Shown here: positions 53,274-64,000 of the stretch, piece after piece
Numbering within the stretch: position 1 is the stretch's first letter
How the letters are laid out: the number at the start of each line of letters is the position of its first letter
Assembly: GCA_000697665.1 (NCBI GenBank)
Contig: KL197710.1
Location: forward strand, 2,207,036-2,271,035
DNA from: Jaapia argillacea MUCL 33604
Taxonomy: Eukaryota; Basidiomycota; Agaricomycetes; Jaapiales; Jaapiaceae
Direction of reading: 5' to 3'
DNA: 64,000 bases
Notes under the pieces: model-generated
What the model was told of the DNA's origin: nothing
Databases searched by the model: none
The model's input: the letters and a program-made list of their open reading frames with translations, nothing else
Made by a program: the position numbers and the translations under genes

Positions 53274-56200
53274 ATGCCCCCCGACGATCCAACAATGCGT
53301 GTCCGGATCAATCAGATTGATCATATCCTCGTTCAACCAGGCCCATTGGACAACTCGTCGCTGCCACGCGTCCCTGTCATCAGAATCTATGGTGCTTCGT
53401 CTGTTGGACAGAAGACCTGTCTAAACGTTCATCAAGTTTACCCCTATGTGTTCGTTGAGTACAACGGCAAGATAAATCCGGAAAGCGGCAAGTTTCCTTC
53501 ATGTTCAACCACGGAGGAGAGATGTTTGATTCCTGATATCCAGTGAACCGCTACATTGCCAAGCTATCTCATTCCCTTAACCATGCCATCGCGATCTCAA
53601 TGCGCCGCAATCCACATTCTCCCGGTTCGCAGTTCATTCGTGCCGTCTTACTGGTGAAAGGCGTACATTTTTACGGCTTTCACACTGGCTATTCCCCATT
53701 CCTCAAGATTCTCTTTGCGGATCCAACCTTTGTCAACCGCACCGTCACAATCCTACAGTCGGGCACCGTGATGCAAACTCGGTTCCGTGTCTACGAAAGT
53801 CACTTGACTTACATTTTGCAATTTATGTGTGATTTTGGGCTCTATGGGTGCGGATGGATCGATCTAGGAGAGGTTTGGAGACGGGGAGATGAAGAGGGTG
53901 AAGGGGCCGAAGGCCTCGCAGACGAATTTTCAGAAACAGAGAGCGCTTTCAAGCCATCACCTTATTTCAGACAGTCTCGAATGCCTCTTGAAATCGACGT
54001 AGCAGCGCATCAAATCTTGAATCGCCACCTCCTCAGCGCTCGAGAAATCCACCAGAAACTTGAAATACCCGCTCCTGCACTCCCACCTGAACCGCTTGTT
54101 ATCAGCGTTCGAGAGTTGTGGGAAGACGAGCGGAGAAGACGTGTGGAGAACGGTCTTCCTCCTTCTCCGTCAATCCCAGTCGACCCAAGCGAGAAGTCCA
54201 GGGGAGCTGGTGGTGGCTGGGTGGCAGAGGCTAGGTGGTGGGAGGAGATTCGTCAGAGAATTGAAAGGGAGAAGGGGAAAGAGGTCAAATTGAAAGAACA
54301 GGGATGGGAACGATGGGTTATGACAACTTTCGAGAGTATTGAGGCATTGTGGGAGTCAGAGTGGAAGACATGGAGACCGAAGAAACTTGACGCAACGCCG
54401 AGGGATGGGGATGAGATGGCCAACGGTGCTGAGGCAGAGTCTGGCGTCGACCATGTTGAAGAAAACCCGTTCGGCGACGCGACCGGGTACGTATCCTGGA
54501 AGAATCAACCCACCATAGGCCATGAAGAAGTCGACGTCGATGAAACCTGGCTTTCGAGTCAAGAGATGACTCAACTTGTCGAGAGAGAGGAGGCCGAATG
54601 GGGTGGAGCCAGAGAGGATAATATGGCTTATGGTAGCGATGAGGGTGAAAGATCCCAAGACGAAGGTGGTCTGCCTAACGCTGCCGAGGAGGGTCCCCCT
54701 CCGGGTCTACAGCATGCGGAGGTTAATACCTCAGATATTGTTGAACCTCTGGCCCAGGCTGGTGTCTATAGGTAAGCGGTTTCAACCTTGCAATCAGCTC
54801 TCTGACCTACAGGTTGAGTAGTACTTTGACACTTCCTACCACTCCAAAGAAGTCGCCTTCAAAACGGCCTAACCCGTTTCAAGAGGCCTGGATGAAGGTA
54901 GCTGGGTCCGATTTTCAACCTATCTCGCTGATCAACACCTCGCTGACGAGTTGACTTAGATACCGTCCACATCCCACCCCTTCGAGGTGATTCCCTGTCA
55001 GTGTCCACTTTCATTCACCGCCTGAAACAGAAATTATACAGAGCTCGCAAGTTCCAAGGTCGATCTAGCACTCCGATCTATTCAGTCTCTACACCCTCGA
55101 AGTGCGTTCCTGCGTTCCCGGGTTGTGGCCCTATTAATGACATTTTCGGATCTGCAGAAGTGTACCGACTCAAATTGCTACGGTGCCGTCATCGTATTCT
55201 CCAGAAAGAGAGCGGGAACATCAGCAGCGACTACTCGAAGATGCACGAGAATCTTTGCGAGGACTTATACCAACGCAACCCGTCACACAGCAGGTTAACC
55301 GATCCCATGGGGAGGTCATCGTCACCAGTGACCCAAATTTCTCCCCGCTTAGCCAAGGTAATTCCTCGCCAAGGAAGATTCCGGATGGACCACGACCTCT
55401 CAAACGTCGGAAAAGAAACCACGAAGCGCGTTCACAGGAGGTCTCTCAACCGACATGGATACCGTCCCCGTTGGATAGCACTCAGCTATCTTCGGGTTTA
55501 ACTTCCAGTGCGAGGCCGACTTCACAGGTCGTCATTCACTTTTCTCAATTCCGTCGAGATTACGCCATGTCAAACAGCTTCGCCTACGCTGTCCCTCCAC
55601 CGTCAAAGTCAGAGCTGGTGTCAACAGTCGATGATTTCGGTGTGCCAAGCAAGGTCTATCGAGATCCTTATTACTCGAGGGAGTCCGATGCTCCGGATAA
55701 GCCAAGAGAGTATGCCGGTCTCGTTTATCATCTCAAAGGGGGGAGCGGGATGGCCGTTTTGGAGGAGTGGGAAACGAATGCTCCTGCCTTCCCGGAATGC
55801 GGGGGCACGGCTACAGGCGCGGTGTGTGGTTGGGAGTACGCTGGTTCTCCTCCAAGTGTGAGAGAGGTGGAGAGGTGGCTGAAGTTGGAGGCGGAAAATT
55901 GTCCCCGAAGGGGCGTGAACATGAGACCACGGTCACAAGTGAGCAATACTCTGTCCTGTCGGAATTCAAACACTTTTGACGCTGTGCGGAGATTGAAGGT
56001 CCTACGCAAGCGAACCCTTATGGCATCAAGAACACTCCCCTCGCTCATCCCGACTCCGCGGTACGGGAACGGCGAAGTATGACAATCCTGTCACTTGAGA
56101 TGTTCGGTGCGACAATATTGCTTTGAGAATGTTGGCATATCTAACGTGATGTCCAGCTCCATCTCGAGGAGACTTTCTGCCTGATTCAGATGTGGACGAG

Positions 56201-59200
56201 ATCGTAGTTGTTTTCTACTCGTTTCAAGAAGACGGCCCAGTTACGACCGGCGAGGCTAGCCCGAACTCTGGTATCATCGCAATCGAGAACAGCCGAATGG
56301 ATCCCCGAAGAATGCGGGACTTTCCTATCGAGTTTGTTACAGACGAGTTGGAGTTGTTAAACAGGACGGTCGACATAATAAGTGAACTTGATCCCGACAT
56401 ACTTGTCGGGTGGGATGTCCAGGCGGCGTCGTGGGGTTATTTGGGCGTTCGGGCCCGACACTACGGTTCGCTCGTACCACCAACCGTTACTCTCGAGCCT
56501 GGCAACTGATGACGTCCCTTAGGTTTCGACATTGGAGAATTACTTTCCCGTGCCCCAGCTCGGCAAATGGGTGGAGGCAACCAACAATGGGGCCTCAGAA
56601 CTTCATCCACCTTTAAGGTGGTGGGACGCCATGTTCTCAATGTATGGCGGATTATGCGATCTGAACAGACCCTCAACATATATACATTCGAGAACGTTGC
56701 ATTGCATGTTCTTCGCAGACGGTGAACGTGACTCTAGCCCTCCGTAGCACCTTGTTGACCCATTTTCTGCAGGGTTCCACGATATAGCCCAGCAACGCTA
56801 ACCGCATGGTTGAATAGTGATGTTCCTTCCCATACCTCCCGAGTTTTTCAGTACTTTCGTGAAAGAACGTCGATGGTTTTGGAGATGTTGGAAGCGGCGG
56901 AGGTCGTTACCAAGACCGCGTACGTCCCTCCTTGTGTTGCACATCACCTTCCACTAATCATACATCTTCAGCGAGTTCGCTCGTGTTTTCGGTGTAGACT
57001 TCTTCTCTGTCATCTCACGGGGGTCACAGTTCAAAGTTGAATCCTTCATGTTTCGCATCGCAAAGCCTGAGAGCTTCGTATTATTATCCCCCAGCAAGCA
57101 GGATGTACGTGGAACGTACATTTCTCCCCTTGCCATCTCATGTGTGCCTCACAGGTCGGCAAGCAAAACGCTGCCGAGTGCATGCCCTTAATCATGGAGC
57201 CGCTATCGGCCTTCTACAATAGCCCCCTCGTTGTCCTGGACTTCCAATCGCTGTATCCATCCGTTATGATCGCCTACAACTATTGTTATTCCACGTGTCT
57301 CGGTCGTATAATAGACTTCAAAGGTCGTAACAAATTCGGTGTCGCTGACTTGAACATCTCGCCTGGCTTGCTTGAAACTCTGCAAGAACATCTTTTCGGT
57401 GAGTGTCGTCCGGCTTCTCCTCATTCACACCCGTGACCGATTACCCCAGTTGCACCTAATGGTATTTTGTATGTGAAACCCGAAGTTAGGAAGGGGCTAC
57501 TCGGGCGTATGCTTACCGAGTTGTTGGATACGAGAATTATGGTGAAGCAGGCTATGAAGAGTGCTAAAGGCGATAAGGCACAGTTATACGTTTGCTATGG
57601 GAAGCCGCTGATCCTGATCCTTCTGAAGTAGCTCCTCACCAGACTACTTGATGCACGCCAACTAGGTCTCAAGTACATCCTGAATGTCACTTACGGCTAC
57701 ACGAGTGCGACATACTCAGGGCGGATGCCTGCTGTTGAAATCGCTGATAGCATAGTTCAAACCGGTCGTGAAACTCTAGAGAAGGCCATCCGCGTCATCG
57801 AGTCAACGAAGAAGTGGGGTGCCAAGGTCGTTTATGGGGACACAGACTCCGTCTTTGTTTATCTTCGAGGTAAGACAAAAGATCAAGCATTCAGCATCGG
57901 GCACGACATTGCGGATACAATCACTGCTATGAACCCCGTTCCTATCAAACTGAAATTTGAGAAGGTATGTGTGAATCTTTTGACATTTGCTTGGCTAACC
58001 GCCGTCTAGGTGTATCTGCCTTGTGTCCTTATGGCAAAGAAGCGCTATGTCGGCTTCAAGTACGAGACCCCAGATGACAAGCAACCCGTATTTGACGCGA
58101 AAGGGATTGAGACAGTCCGGAGAGACGGTGTCCCTGCTCAACAAAAAATGACAGAAACCTGCCTCAAGTATGTTCCCATTTTCTCCTTAAGGGAAGCCCG
58201 CTGCTGATGCGGTGGGCAGGATACTTTTTCGTTCTCAGGATCTGAGCGAAGTGAAGGACTACTGTTACAGCTCATGGACCAAGATTCTCGAGAACAAGGT
58301 CTCGATTCAGGATTTTATCTTCGCAAAGGAAGTGAAGATGGGAACCTATAGGTCAGGACGCTCTCTCCGCGTTTCTGCTACATTCTCGTCCTCATAATCT
58401 CTATAGCGACAGGGTACCTCCGCCACCTGGCGTAACCGTAGCTGCACGCCGGATGATGGAAGATCAGAACGATGAACCACAATATGGCGAACGTATACCA
58501 TATGTTATCACCCGAGGTGAACCAAATTCCAGGTTGGTAGACCGTGCGGTTGCCCCCCAAGAGCTCTTTGACAGCAGGTCAGACTTCAGACTCCTCTGAG
58601 TCCTCCGGAAGCTGATCAGCGTTGTCCAGGCACAAACGTCTTGACGGAGCATACTATATATCAAGAGTTCTCATACCTCCACTGGAGCGCATTTTCAACC
58701 TCGTCGGTGCTGATGTGCGGGCTTGGTACGACGAGATGCCGAAGACCATCCGAGCAGAGGAACCCGACCCCATTATCCTGTCTCCGAAGAAGCCAAAGCC
58801 TGATATCAACCTTCCTAACCGGTTCAAAATTGACGATCACTTCCGCTCAAGTCAGTGTATCGTCTGTGGTGGCCTCACTTCTGCAGGTAATGCCCTATTT
58901 CAAACGCGACATCCCGAACATTGATGCGACTGTGCATAGGTGTGTGCGATGAGTGCCGTGCCACGCCCCAGCCCACGATAGCGGCGCTACTTGCACGGGT
59001 GCGGAAGGCCGAGAAGAACCTCAAGGCGTCTCACGACGTATGCGTGTCTTGCACGGGTGGCGGGCCGGCAGAGCCCATCCTGTGCGAATCACTTGATTGC
59101 TCCTGGTTATTCGAGAGGAAGAAGGCTGAGGATAAGGCTGAGTCCCTCGTCCTTATACATGAGTTGATCGAGGAGATGGAGGCTGCCCAGGAAGAGCCAT

Positions 59201-59202
59201 AA
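53274..59202 (+). CDS. REV3: DNA polymerase zeta catalytic subunit (REV3)
   Basis: The N-terminus (MRVRINQIDHILVQPGPLDN, VPVIRIYGASSVGQKTCLNV, HQVYPYVFVEYNG) is the REV3 N-terminal B-family domain. A long acidic middle part follows from 54100 to 55500. The exonuclease-like region reads FPIEFVTDELELLNRTVDII, SELDPDILVGWDVQAASWGY. The palm is VVLDFQSLYPSVMIAYNYCY, then LDARQLGLKYILNVTYGYTS, SGRMPAVEIADSIVQTGRET and VVYGDTDSVFVYLRGKTKDQ. The thumb part reads YLPCVLMAKKRYVGFKYETP. C-terminal cysteine clusters follow: CIVCGGLTSAGNA and CDECRA (CysA), then CVSC and a CESLDC pair (CysB, the iron-sulfur site). The enzyme performs error-prone translesion synthesis. Some exon joins in the exonuclease-like region were placed only roughly. 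Confidence 0.93.
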
Positions 59203-59323
59203 CACCGTCCGGGGGTATGGTTTTGGTTTTGCGTGGCTTGTGAGTTCAACAAGATGATGAATAAATAGCAAAACCATTGCGCAACACAACATAGCTGTAC
59301 TGCTCGTCGAATGTGGTAGCAAA

Positions 59324-60076
59324 TTACACGGATTGATAGGCACCAGGAGCTTGTCCTGATTGGGGCGGAGGTGGTGGGGCGACCGGCTTTGTGTGATTGG
59401 TGCTGGGCTCCTCAACTGATTCATAGCCCTCACGTCCGCCACCACCGAAACCAGTAAATCCTCCGGGCATGGACCAAACTACACCTCCCAGTCAGCAATG
59501 GGAACAGGGAAGGAAGATAGTTTCGAAGATAATTTCTCACCGGTATTGCCACTGATATTGTTTCCAAGTCCGGAGAATTGAGCACCTCTTGAGCGGAGAG
59601 CAAGGCCAAAGGCCAGGAATGTGGGAACCTATGAAACCATTTAGCTGAAGCAGGCACTGTGATACGTCGGAGGGTGGCGCACCTTGAGGAAGAATATCAG
59701 GATCAGGACGAGCTTGACAAACCAGTGCAGCTCGTAGTTTGCCATATAAAGGAGGTCGAATAGACCGGAGACACCCAACAGTCCGGTGAACTGCAAAAAA
59801 ATATGGATCAGGACCAGCAAGATCACTGCGGTAGGACAAGCCTCTGCACCGTTTTTAACGAGATGATGGCATCACTATTTTCTTGAACATAAATTCCGAA
59901 CAAGAAAAGGGGGAGGTTGTAGGATGGAGCGGTGAAGGCACTGATAGAAAAGGACATTATCTTGTTCACAGATATCACGTCAGAACTTGGTGGGGAAGTG
60001 AAAGTGCCAGGTAAGAACTGACCGTTTCAACCAGTACCAACTTGGCGGGGTCAAGTCCTTGCACGAAGTCTGCCAT
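59324..60076 (-). CDS. AGTRAP-like four-helix membrane protein
   Basis: The start at 60076 reads MADFVQGLDPAKLVLVET. The next exons give SAFTAPSYNLPLFLFGIYVQ, ENSDAIISLK, FLQFTGLLGVSGLFDLLYMA, NYELHWFVKLVLILIFFLKV and PTFLAFGLALRSRGAQFSGL, then NNISGNTVWSMPGGFTGFGG. The Pro-rich tail reads NHTKPVAPPPP and QSGQAPGAYQSV, and stops at TAA 59324-59326. Three to four helices and the NLPLFLFGIYVQENSDAI block match animal AGTRAP (angiotensin II receptor-associated protein) and its uncharacterised fungal relatives. Those sit in endosomal or Golgi membranes in animals. The function in fungi is unknown. The gene is divergent from DPH7. Confidence 0.8.
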
Positions 60077-60208
60077 GATGTTACTGGTGAAACGAGAGGG
60101 AGGGCGGAGGGTTCGGTTGTGGAGGTCGAACCGCAGTGGGTGTTGGTCGTCGAAGTCGCGCTCGGCAAAACGATGCCGGACTTGTGCTGTTTTCGGTCTG
60201 GGTGGCTG

Positions 60209-61788
60209 ATGGTTGACTTGGACTTGTATTTTTCGATGAAGGGCTTTGACACCGTCTATCCTGCCGATTCTGTCGAGTTTTGTCCTGGCTCCGGATCAGA
60301 GAGTATATTTGTTTGTGGGACTTACAAGCTTGAAGAGTCCCCAGACTCATCTAGTCACCAAGGAGAAGAACCTGGCTTGTCTCCTGCAACACCACGGACC
60401 CAGAGAAGATTAGGAAAATGTCTCGTCTTCGAGACTAAACAGGACGAAGAATATGGATTGTAAGATCCTTCGATGCTCTATGTACACTGAAACGTCGACG
60501 ATGGGATGTAGTCGACAACTCCAGGAATTCTCCCTTCCAGCTATCCTGGATATGAAATGGTGAAACACCGTTCCTCTGTCCATCTATATCCTCAACGCGT
60601 GGAGATTCAAAGAAAAATAGGTGTCATAGATCTCCATCGGCGAACCCTTTACTCGGTATCGCCGATTCAGAGGGCAAGGTGACTTTACATGAATGGCTTC
60701 AATCAGAAGTGCGTCGCATCCCTTTGCTAATAAACATTGATCACCGTCTCTCAAATTTCCTTTGAACATCAGAGGCGAATGGAGCAAGTTTCGTCTATCA
60801 CTTGTGCCGACCCCGATATCTTATGTCTTTCATTGGATTGGTCAAATCGCCGATCACCGACCTCGTAAGTCTCGACATCTACGTGCTTCACCCCCCTACT
60901 CGACCTTCGCCTCCCTTAGGACTTTGGGATCTCTCGTCGTCTCACTATCAAACGGCTCTCTGTGCCTACTCCAACCTGACCGATCGGGGTTGAGCGTCAT
61001 CAATACATGGGCCGCTCATGATTACGAACCCTGGATCGCTGCGTGGGATTACTGGAATACGAACATCATCTATTCCGGTCCGTTCTCTCTCCACCCAACT
61101 ATGTTTCGCATGTGGGATTTGATGTATGAGGGGGGTTGTAGGTGGTGACGATCTGAAGATGAAAGGATGGGATATCCGAGAAGAGCTGACGAAGCCAACT
61201 TTTGTAAACAAAAGGTTTGTTTTTCGCCGTTGATTTCCTTCATCACTTTTGTTGCCAAGAACGGTATTTGACCGGAGAGACATTTGTAGATTTGAAGCGG
61301 GAGTCACCACAATCCAAAGTCATCCTCAAGTGGAGCACGTTATCGCAGTAGGAAGGTAAACCATCCGTCCCTCCAACGCCTTACATCCTCACCATCACAC
61401 CCTCCCCAGCTACGACTCCACCGTCTCCCTCTTCGACACCCGTAACCCACTCAAACCTTTCACAACAGCCCAAGTAGGCGGTGGAGCATGGCGAGTCAAA
61501 TGGCACCCTTCCCCCACTCGAAAACAAGATCTGCTGGTGGCTTGTATGCATGATGGGTTCAAGATTGTGCGATTTGCGCCGTTTTTTGGAGAGGGAGCGA
61601 ACATGGAGGGAGGGGAGAGGGAGGGGGGAAGGGAATGGGAGAGTTGGGAGGTGGTGAAACGGTTTGATGAACATGAGAGTTTGGCTTATGGTGTCGATTG
61701 GAGTTTTAAGGGGGGAGGAGAGGGAGAGGAGAGTGTCATCGCCAGTGCTTCATTTTACGATCACAAATTACATTTGTGGAAGGGTTGA
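60209..61788 (+). CDS. DPH7: Diphthine methyltransferase-family WD40 protein (DPH7)
   Basis: MVDLDLYFSMKGFDTVYPAD leads into SVEFCPGSGSESIFVCGTYK, then CLVFETKQDEEYGL, LSLPAILDMKW-type sequence, ADSEGKVTLHEWLQSE, LCADPDILCLSLDW, LGTLVVSLSNGSLCLLQPDR, INTWAAHDYEPWIAAWDYWN, GGDDLKMKGWDIREELTKPT, TTIQSHPQVEHVIAVGSYDS, TVSLFDTRNPLKPFTTAQVG and GGAWRVKWHPSPTRKQDLLV. It ends SVIASASFYDHKLHLWKG, TGA 61786-61788. The FDTVYPADSVEFCP start and the GGGAWRVKWHP motif match DPH7 (WDR85, yeast Rrt2), which demethylates methylated diphthine on elongation factor 2, the step before amidation by DPH6. It acts in the cytosol. The ATG at 60209 was chosen; an upstream in-frame codon overlaps the AGTRAP-like gene and is less likely. 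Confidence 0.92.
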
Positions 61789-61924
61789 CGAACGTCCGTC
61801 CCCTCTTTCACACGCATCGCGACCGGGTATCATCTCTTTCACTGATTGTCTGCTTCATATAAATAACCCATGCAGCCTCATCGAGATATTAAACGAGGTC
61901 TAACCATCAAGGCCAGTATGATAG

Positions 61925-64000
61925 TTACGAGTCCGATGTACGCATGGTATCATCAGAAGGTATCAAAGGCGAAGGCGGAGCACCCGTATCCTTCTGTTTT
62001 CTCTTCCTCATCCAAAACCCAGCGTTGGGCCCATTCATGATGAAAGAGAGAGTCCAGCGCGAGAGACCACGAAGGGAATCTGGGTGGTGGATCGCAGATG
62101 TTAAGAGCGTCGAGAGTGACAACATGAATGCCAATCTGTATTCAATACCATCAGATGGTTCGACTCGAGTTGTGATGTGTAGGTAACGAGACAAACCGTT
62201 CAGCGATAACAACCCCCTTCTTCCCACTCCTAACCCACCCATCAGCCAATAGAGTCCTAACAGCTCTAGGTAAAACATAAAGCATCATCTCACCCCTCCT
62301 CCTCCCCTCCTCAATCCAAATCGAACTCCCACAAGTCAAACATCCAGCTAATATACAACCAAAAGGGCCATCTAGGATATCATGTGAGATTTGGAATTGG
62401 GGAGGGAGGAGGGAGAGGAGGTGGGGGAGGAAGAGGGTGCGGGTTAGACAGATTGTGAACCAGATTGTGGAGACGAAGGTGGAGAGGAAAGTTGCTGAGC
62501 GGAGGGTTGAGAGGAGTCTGCGGAGGAGGGTGTGGGGGGAGAGGAGGTGGGAGGGGCGGGTTAGGAGGGTTGGGAGGATATGGACCTAGTTTGGGTTCTT
62601 TGGTTAGTTTTAATTCTGTGCGAGGGAAGAGGAAGGGAACGTACGGGCAAGTAAATCAAAAAAGCCTCTCCAAAAGCCTTCACACCTCTCCTCCCAGCAT
62701 TCCCAGCACAACTTTTCCTATCCTTCCCACCATGTATGATCTCACACGGTGCACCACCCACACCCCACCTTCCCTCTACTCCAAGTCGTTTCCAAACCTC
62801 ATTGGCAGCTTCGCCACCAAAGGCGGGGAGGACTGCTGGGTCTCCCCAGGAGGGCGGGAGACCTAGGGAGGTGGAGAGGGAGGAGAAGACGTATGGGTCT
62901 GTTGGTGGTGCGAGGCCGGAGGTGTAGGACCAGGTACGGGAACGGAGGTAGCGGAGGGTGGAGAGGAGGCGGGGGTCGATGTCTGCTAGGGTGGTTATCC
63001 TTGAGGTGGGTTAGATGAGGTGAGGCGGAGAGGGGTTGATGGGTTACCACTTGACGTAGGAACGGGGGAGTCTATGGGATGTTGCCTTAGTTCTGGGGGG
63101 AGGTGCGTTCGAAGGAAAAGAGGAATGACCTTTCAGGTTGGTAGAAGAAACACCACATGATTCTTGTGATTGTGAGATGGGGGTAGTTGTGGAAGTAAGT
63201 ACAGGATAGGATTGTTTTAGAGGGATGAGGAGAACGAACCTTGCACTGCTCATCCAGAAAAACAACGCATCTAATTTCGTCGTTAGTTTTTGTCTCATCT
63301 CTTTCGCTTCGTGCGTCTCGATTTGAGTGAGTTTTCCCGAAGCGTCTGAGATTGTCTTGAGAGGGGAGGACGAGTGAGAGTTTTGAGTGCGTTTGAAGAC
63401 GATGGATTGGACGGCTGTGTCCATTGCTCGGACAAAGATTAGGAGGGTGAGGTCGAGTGTTGGGGAGGGTCTTTTGGATGACGGGATGTATGAGTTGGAG
63501 GGAGGAGGGGTTGGAGGAGTCATGGGGATTGGTGCTTGAGGGGAGGGACGGCGGCGAGATTGAAGGAGGGTGATCGCGATTAGGGAGGAGATGAGATTGG
63601 AGATGAAGGATTGATGGACTGGGGAAAGGTTTACGAGGGGTGCGAACCATCGACGTAGCTTGTGCTTGAGTGAACGCAAGAGTGTAGGGTCCGAACGTGG
63701 GTCGTCATCGGTGTGGAGTGTGCGTAACAGGTGTTGGAGAGCGGCGCCTCCGCCGACAGCGACAGTGATGGCAAATGCAAAGCCTGTAACGCCGAGTTCC
63801 CGACTCAGCACTTTCTTGACACCATTCAGCCCACCAAGTTTTGTGCGGGATTTGGCAGAAGTGAGGAAAGGAACGAGGGCGGGGGTGAGCGAGAGGGAGA
63901 GGGCGAGTGCATACGTCCTGAGGGAGACTTGCAGAGGATGGTCGTCCGCGAACGAGTGCAGGAACTCGTCCACAGCGACTGTCGCATGTGCAAGCGATGT
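61925..64000 (-). CDS. TMEM135-like integral membrane protein, 5' end cut by the right edge
   Basis: The frame is open to the window end, so the start lies outside. From the right it reads DEFLHSFADDHPLQVSLRTY, ALALSLSLTPALVPFLTSAK, LGVTGFAFAITVAVGGGAAL, FISNLISSLIAITLLQSRRR, LTLLIFVRAMDTAVQSIVFK and LDALFFWMSSARFVLLIPLK. Next come LRYLRSRTWSYTSGLAPPTD, LGLPPSWGDPAVLPAFGGEA and PCEIIHGGKDRKSCAGNAGR, then AFGEAFLIYLPV, ILAGCLTCGSSIWIEEGRRR, GEMMLYVLPRAVRTLLADGW, LSTLLTSAIHHPDSLRGLSR and WTLSFIMNGPNAGFWMRKRK, with a TAA at 61925-61927. The PCEIIHGG...SCAGNAxRR...F...YLPV block is typical of fungal TMEM135-like proteins, linked in animals to peroxisomes and mitochondrial dynamics. Convergent with DPH7. 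Confidence 0.8.

Noticed and set aside
1-64000. Transposons, LTR or virus-like elements
   Set aside because: No reverse transcriptase, integrase, transposase, capsid or protease motif, and no long terminal or inverted repeat, was seen on either strand.

Overview
The window is nuclear DNA of a filamentous or yeast-like basidiomycete fungus, most likely Agaricomycotina. The genes are dense, on both strands, and broken by many short (about 45-60 base) GT-AG introns. Several families are typical of basidiomycetes: a CCCH zinc finger protein with a DUF7923 domain, a CPL1-like secreted protein, a GTPase-RasGEF fusion, a GH16 laminarinase-type enzyme and a stand-alone SRA reader of methylated DNA. 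No rRNA, tRNA, CRISPR or convincing transposon was found. Nearly all gene models here were built by joining exons by eye on conserved protein motifs. Outer ends are mostly reliable; some internal exon ends are not.

Layout. 0-7.3 kb (minus strand): a secreted double-psi beta-barrel protein cut by the left edge, an SRA-domain protein, the CCCH/DUF7923 protein and two orphan genes. 7.4-10.3 kb (plus): a MARVEL-like four-helix membrane protein and a class 3 lipase. 10.4-13.0 kb (minus): an MFSD1-like transporter. 13.0-15.3 kb: no resolvable gene, only fragmentary coding-like frames. 15.3-17.1 kb: secreted GH16 glucanase. 17.5-23.5 kb (minus): GTPase-RasGEF and MYG1 exonuclease. 23.6-33.5 kb (plus): SurE-like nucleotidase, DRS1 helicase, APC4 and a Pap1-type bZIP factor. 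34.2-37.4 kb (minus): GPI2/PIG-C, a tiny SVIP-like protein and a Cys-rich single-pass membrane protein. 37.6-41.2 kb: ARP1 (plus), RPS24 (minus) and a DUF4870-like membrane protein (plus). 41.6-47.3 kb (minus): a small secreted orphan, CPL1-like protein and PP2A scaffold subunit. 47.9-48.6 kb: LURP-one-like protein. 48.6-51.9 kb: gene-poor DNA holding a four-copy repeat family of unknown nature and a small minisatellite. 51.9-61.8 kb: glucose-6-phosphate 1-epimerase, REV3, AGTRAP-like protein (minus) and DPH7. 61.9-64.0 kb: TMEM135-like protein running off the right edge.

The genes are mostly housekeeping and do not form a pathway cluster. Loose themes are translation and ribosome biogenesis (DRS1, RPS24, DPH7), cell cycle and signalling (APC4, PP2A-A, RasGEF, ARP1), the secretory or GPI pathway (GPI2, CPL1-like, GH16 with a hydrophobic tail) and genome maintenance (REV3, SRA). 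The least explained parts are the repeat family at 49.3-50.4 kb and the coding-like but unassignable stretch at 13.3-14.6 kb.
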